A stretch of DNA of 35,117 nucleotides from Rhodospirillales bacterium 69-11 (GTDB lineage Bacteria; Pseudomonadota; Alphaproteobacteria; Acetobacterales; Acetobacteraceae): positions 7,828 through 42,944 of the forward strand of contig MKTV01000070.1 of NCBI GenBank assembly GCA_001898425.1. The letters run 5' to 3'. Each line of letters begins with the position of its first letter. Positions within the stretch are counted from its first letter, which is position 1. Of this stretch, positions 32,199 through 35,117 are shown piece by piece. A model generated the notes under the pieces. It was not told the origin of the DNA. It searched no databases and saw nothing but the letters and a program-made list of their open reading frames with translations. A program made the position numbers and the translations under genes.

Positions 32199-33894
32199 CG
32201 CGCGCCGGATCGTCCGCGACACCGTCCTGACCGCCGAGATCTGCATCATCGGCGGCGGCGCGGCCGGCATCACGCTCGCGCTGGCCTTGCGCGACTGCGG
32301 ATTGCGCGTGCTGCTGCTGGAATCGGGGGGGCTGCAGGAACACGCCCCCACGCAGGCGCTGTACGAAGGCGAGGTCGCGGACGAGCTGCTGCACAGCCCG
32401 ACCGACAAATATCGCCAACGGCGGTTTGGCGGCTCCACCACCATCTGGGGCGGCCGCTGCGTGCCGTTCGACCCGATCGACTTCGACGCGCGTCCCTGGA
32501 TGCCGCACAGCGGCTGGCCGATTTCGTATGAAACGGTCGCGCGGTGGTATCCGGCCGCGAACGAACTGGTCGAGGCCGGGACGTTCGACTACGACGCCCG
32601 CACCGCGCGGAGCGGCGGCATGCGGCCGATGATCGACGGCTTCGCGCCGGCAGAATTCGACGTCGACCGGATCGAGCGCTTCAGCTGCCCGACGGACTTC
32701 GCCGGCCGCTATCGGCACCGGCTGGAGCGGTCCGGGAGCGTGCGCGTGCTGCTGCACGCCAACGTCACGAAGCTGCAGGCGGAACGCGACGGCGCCCGCA
32801 TCTCCCACGCGCAGGTGCAGACGCTGGACGGCGGGCGCTTCCTCGTCGAAGCGGACCAGTTCGTCGTGGCCACCGGCGGGCTCGAGACGCCGCGCCTGCT
32901 GCTCGCGTCCAACGACGTCCATGCAGCCGGGATCGGCAACGGCAACGATCTCCTCGGCCGCTTCTACATGTGCCACATCGCCGGCACGCTGGGCACGCTG
33001 CGCCTGAACGACACGAAGGTCTGGCACGGCTACGACCGCGCGGAGGACGGCACGTATTGCCGCCGCCGCATGGCGCTGACGGAAGATGCGCAGCACGCCC
33101 ACGCGCTGGGCAACCTGGTGTTCCGCCTGCATCATCCGCGCATCCCGGATCCGGCGCACCGCACCGGCGCCTTGTCGGCGATCTACCTCGCCAAGAACCT
33201 GATCAGCTACGAATACGGCAAGCGGCTCGCGGGCGAGGGTCCGACCAGCGCAGGGATGTGGCTGCGCCATGTGGGCAACCTCGTCACCGATCCGTTCGGC
33301 GCGGCCGGCTTCCTGGCGCATTGGGTGCGGCACCGCACGCTCGCCGCGCGGAAGTTCCCGTCCGTCATCATCCGCCCGCGCGCCAACCTGTTCAGCCTGG
33401 ACTTCCATGGCGAGCAGGCGCCGCTCCCCGACAGCCGCGTCCGCCTGGGCACGGCCACCGACGCGCTGGGCATGCCGCGCATCCATGTGGACTGGCGCTA
33501 CAGCCCGCTCGACGTGCGCACGGTCTCGACGGGCTTCGCGCTGCTGCGCCAGGAGTTCGCGGAATCGGGCCTCGGTACGCTGAGCCTTGATCCACACGAA
33601 GCCGACATCGAGGCGATGGTGCGCCGTGACGGGGCGTATGGTGGACACCACATCGGGACGGCCCGGATGGGCGACAGCCCCGCGACGGGCGTGGTGGACG
33701 GCAACGGCAAGGTCTTCGGCGTGAACAATCTCTTCCTCGCCGGCAGCGCGGTCTTCCCGACCTCCAGCCAGGCGAACCCCACGCTGACGATCGTCGCGAC
33801 GGCGCTCCGGCTTGCCGACCATCTGCGGAATCGCGCCGCAGTGCCGGCCGAAGTCACCACCCGACCCCCAGCCCTGGTGGAGAGCGACGCATGA
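32188..33894 (+). CDS. GMC-family FAD oxidoreductase
   Basis: The 568-residue protein has the FAD-binding motif IIGGGAAGITLALAL (20-34, GGGAAG at 22-27), RFGGSTTIWGGR (about 78-89), the FVVATGGLETPRLLL segment, and the C-terminal catalytic region HHIGTARMG (487-495, His487-His488) and SQANPTLTI with Asn530. This is a GMC oxidoreductase, the class of glucose, choline and cholesterol oxidases and of dehydrogenases acting on sugars and polyols. No signal peptide is seen, so it appears cytoplasmic. It could oxidise a sugar hydroxyl or a lipid alcohol. It is coupled by overlap to the GT4 gene before and to the membrane hydroxylase after. Confidence 0.9.
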   Translation: MIGDARRIVRDTVLTAEICIIGGGAAGITLALALRDCGLRVLLLESGGLQEHAPTQALYEGEVADELLHSPTDKYRQRRFGGSTTIWGGRCVPFDPIDFDARPWMPHSGWPISYETVARWYPAANELVEAGTFDYDARTARSGGMRPMIDGFAPAEFDVDRIERFSCPTDFAGRYRHRLERSGSVRVLLHANVTKLQAERDGARISHAQVQTLDGGRFLVEADQFVVATGGLETPRLLLASNDVHAAGIGNGNDLLGRFYMCHIAGTLGTLRLNDTKVWHGYDRAEDGTYCRRRMALTEDAQHAHALGNLVFRLHHPRIPDPAHRTGALSAIYLAKNLISYEYGKRLAGEGPTSAGMWLRHVGNLVTDPFGAAGFLAHWVRHRTLAARKFPSVIIRPRANLFSLDFHGEQAPLPDSRVRLGTATDALGMPRIHVDWRYSPLDVRTVSTGFALLRQEFAESGLGTLSLDPHEADIEAMVRRDGAYGGHHIGTARMGDSPATGVVDGNGKVFGVNNLFLAGSAVFPTSSQANPTLTIVATALRLADHLRNRAAVPAEVTTRPPALVESDA

Positions 33895-34949
33895 GTCTCG
33901 CAGCGCTGACCACGACCCAATTCTGGACCACGATCGGCGATCGGGTCTGGGACAAGCTGTCGGGCGAGGAAGGCCTGACGATGCTGCTGATCTGGTGCAC
34001 GGTCCTGATCGCGGGCGTGATCACCTACGTGAAGATCACCCCCGAGGCACGGTCCGTCCGCGGCCTGATCGCGCACATCTTCCCGCGCGAGATCTTCACC
34101 AACCGCTACGCCCGCGTGGACTTCCTGTTCTGGCTGTCCCGCAAGCTCGTGCTGCCGATCTTCGTCGTGCCGCTGATCTTCTCGACCGTGACGGCCGGTC
34201 ACGCGATGTACTGGCTGCTGACCCAGATCTTCGGCGCGCCCACTCATGCGGCGGGGCAGGCCGGCCCGTTCGTGCTGTGCATCTTCACGCTCACGATGCT
34301 GCTGGCCTACGACCTGTCCTACTACATCTACCATTACGCCCAGCACAAAGTCCCGATGCTGTGGGAGCTGCACAAGGTCCACCACTCCGCCGAGATCATG
34401 ATCGGCGTCACGAAGGATCGGGTGCACCCGCTGGACGAGCTGATGAACCACTGGTGGGACGGCGTCATCCCCGGCCTGTGCTACGGCGTTTGGTTGTTCT
34501 TCGTGCTCGACCCGGTGGAGCTGACCGTGTTCGGCATCAATGTCTATCTTCTGCGTAACGTTATCCTGATGATGGATTTCGTGCGCCATACCCACCTGAA
34601 ACTCAGCTACGGGCGAGCGCTGGATTCCGTCTTCCTCTCGCCCCACTACCACCAGCTTCACCACAGCAGCCAGGAGCCGCATCTGGACAAGAATTTCGGC
34701 CTGGCGCTGTCGATCTGGGACCGGATGTTCGGAACGTTGGTGCATCCGAAGCCGAACGAAAGCTTCGTGTTCGGGCTGACGCACGACGAGCATCTGGAAT
34801 ACCAGACCGTCTACTGCCTCCATGTCCTGCCGCTGAAGAAGATGGCACTGCGGGTTCGCGCCGCGGCGCATCGCCAGCTTCGACGCCGCCGCCGGGACCA
34901 GACTGCCGTGATGCCTCCAGCTGCGCCTGCCTCCAAGTCGAACGCCTAG
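33891..34949 (+). CDS. Sterol desaturase/fatty-acid hydroxylase family protein
   Basis: This 352-residue membrane protein has four to five helices and the di-iron histidine boxes of the fatty-acid hydroxylase/sterol desaturase family: H-x3-H (148, 152), HKVHH (161-165), HTH (233-235) and HYHQLHH (252-258). Such enzymes hydroxylate or desaturate lipids, carotenoids or alkyl chains with O2. The polysaccharide context suggests hydroxylation of a lipid carrier or acyl chain, but this is inference. Overlap with the GMC gene by ATGA shows the two are made together. The basic, Ala/Pro-rich tail (about 320-352) is probably cytoplasmic. Confidence 0.9.
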   Translation: MSLAALTTTQFWTTIGDRVWDKLSGEEGLTMLLIWCTVLIAGVITYVKITPEARSVRGLIAHIFPREIFTNRYARVDFLFWLSRKLVLPIFVVPLIFSTVTAGHAMYWLLTQIFGAPTHAAGQAGPFVLCIFTLTMLLAYDLSYYIYHYAQHKVPMLWELHKVHHSAEIMIGVTKDRVHPLDELMNHWWDGVIPGLCYGVWLFFVLDPVELTVFGINVYLLRNVILMMDFVRHTHLKLSYGRALDSVFLSPHYHQLHHSSQEPHLDKNFGLALSIWDRMFGTLVHPKPNESFVFGLTHDEHLEYQTVYCLHVLPLKKMALRVRAAAHRQLRRRRRDQTAVMPPAAPASKSNA

Positions 34950-34959
34950 GAGCACGCCC

Positions 34960-35117
34960 GTGCCAATCACCATCGAATGCGTCACGACGCTCGACCGACT
35001 CGCTGCGATCGACGGCGCGTGGCAAGGCCTGTGGCAACGCACGGGTGCTGACATATTCCAGCATCATGCCTGGCTGTCGGCCTGGGCTGCCGATGCGGTG
35101 GCACGCCGCGCCGCCGG
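34960..35117 (+). CDS. CelD/GNAT-like acyltransferase, N-terminal part
   Basis: A GTG at 34960, with AGGAG seven bases upstream, opens a frame that runs off the right edge. The 52 visible residues (VPITIECVTTLDRLAAIDGAW, then IFQHHAWLSAWAADAV) match the start of CelD/BcsL-like GNAT proteins, where a phenylalanine or histidine-Ala-Trp-Leu segment follows the first helix. These are thought to acylate sugars in polysaccharide clusters. It directly follows the desaturase gene, so it belongs to the operon. Only the first tenth to sixth of the usual length is present, so the assignment is tentative. Confidence 0.6.
   Translation, partial: MPITIECVTTLDRLAAIDGAWQGLWQRTGADIFQHHAWLSAWAADAVARRAA

Noticed and set aside
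1..35117. tRNA genes, rRNA genes, CRISPR arrays, insertion sequences or prophage
   Set aside because: I looked for the usual cues (tRNA-like cloverleaf with CCA-type ends, repeat-spacer arrays, transposase or integrase motifs) on both strands and found none that held up.

Overview
The window is high-GC bacterial DNA, most likely from an alphaproteobacterium of the Rhodospirillales/Acetobacteraceae type. That placement is inferred from gene order (rho-hemJ-hemH-hemE, a DnaA-box-rich gap, then ppsR-maf, parB-parA-rsmG-mnmG), from HslV with a short N-terminal extension, and from the style of the exopolysaccharide genes; no marker RNA gene is present. I see no tRNA, rRNA, CRISPR array, insertion sequence or phage gene.

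Layout. (1) 1-405: the tail of an unrecognised gene and three REP-like GC hairpins. (2) 406-4512, minus strand: rho, then the overlapping late haem genes hemE, hemH and hemJ. (3) 4513-4799: a gene-free gap with several DnaA-box-like 9-mers between divergent hemE and ppsR. This is the same gene context as the Caulobacter chromosomal origin and is the best oriC candidate. (4) 4800-6280, plus strand: ppsR and maf, overlapping by ATGA. (5) 6287-10423, minus strand: mnmG, rsmG, parA and parB, with a perfect 20-bp parS-like palindrome inside the start of rsmG. (6) 10564-12778, plus strand: an Ogt/MGMT repair protein, a quinone oxidoreductase and two small coupled genes. (7) 12779-16053: a spacer with a small minus-strand gene, an LplT-like MFS gene whose last helix is lost to a frameshift, and a convergent sugar-porter-type MFS gene. 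(8) 16199-18096: hslV-hslU behind a heat-shock-type promoter. (9) 18179-19774, minus strand: a DUF2076 protein with a good terminator, a CoA-binding protein and a small membrane protein. (10) 20323-35117, plus strand: a long, tightly packed exopolysaccharide operon that runs off the right edge.

The operon begins with an initiating undecaprenyl-phosphate sugar phosphotransferase. It continues with a CpsD/ParA-like ATPase that lacks the Walker A lysine, a GINT1-N-like putative glycosyltransferase, a GT4 enzyme, a WecB/TagA/CpsF enzyme, a VpsF/Wzy-like polymerase, a Wzz-type co-polymerase, an acyltransferase-3, an NAD-dependent epimerase, a second GT4, a GMC oxidoreductase, a sterol-desaturase/fatty-acid-hydroxylase-like di-iron protein, and the start of a CelD/GNAT-like acyltransferase. 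Five junctions are ATGA overlaps, so the genes are probably translated together. The parts fit Wzy-dependent assembly. No Wzx flippase or Wza export protein lies inside the window, so both are expected beyond the right edge or elsewhere. The GMC oxidoreductase plus membrane hydroxylase module in a polysaccharide operon has no obvious textbook role and is the most interesting uncharacterised system here.
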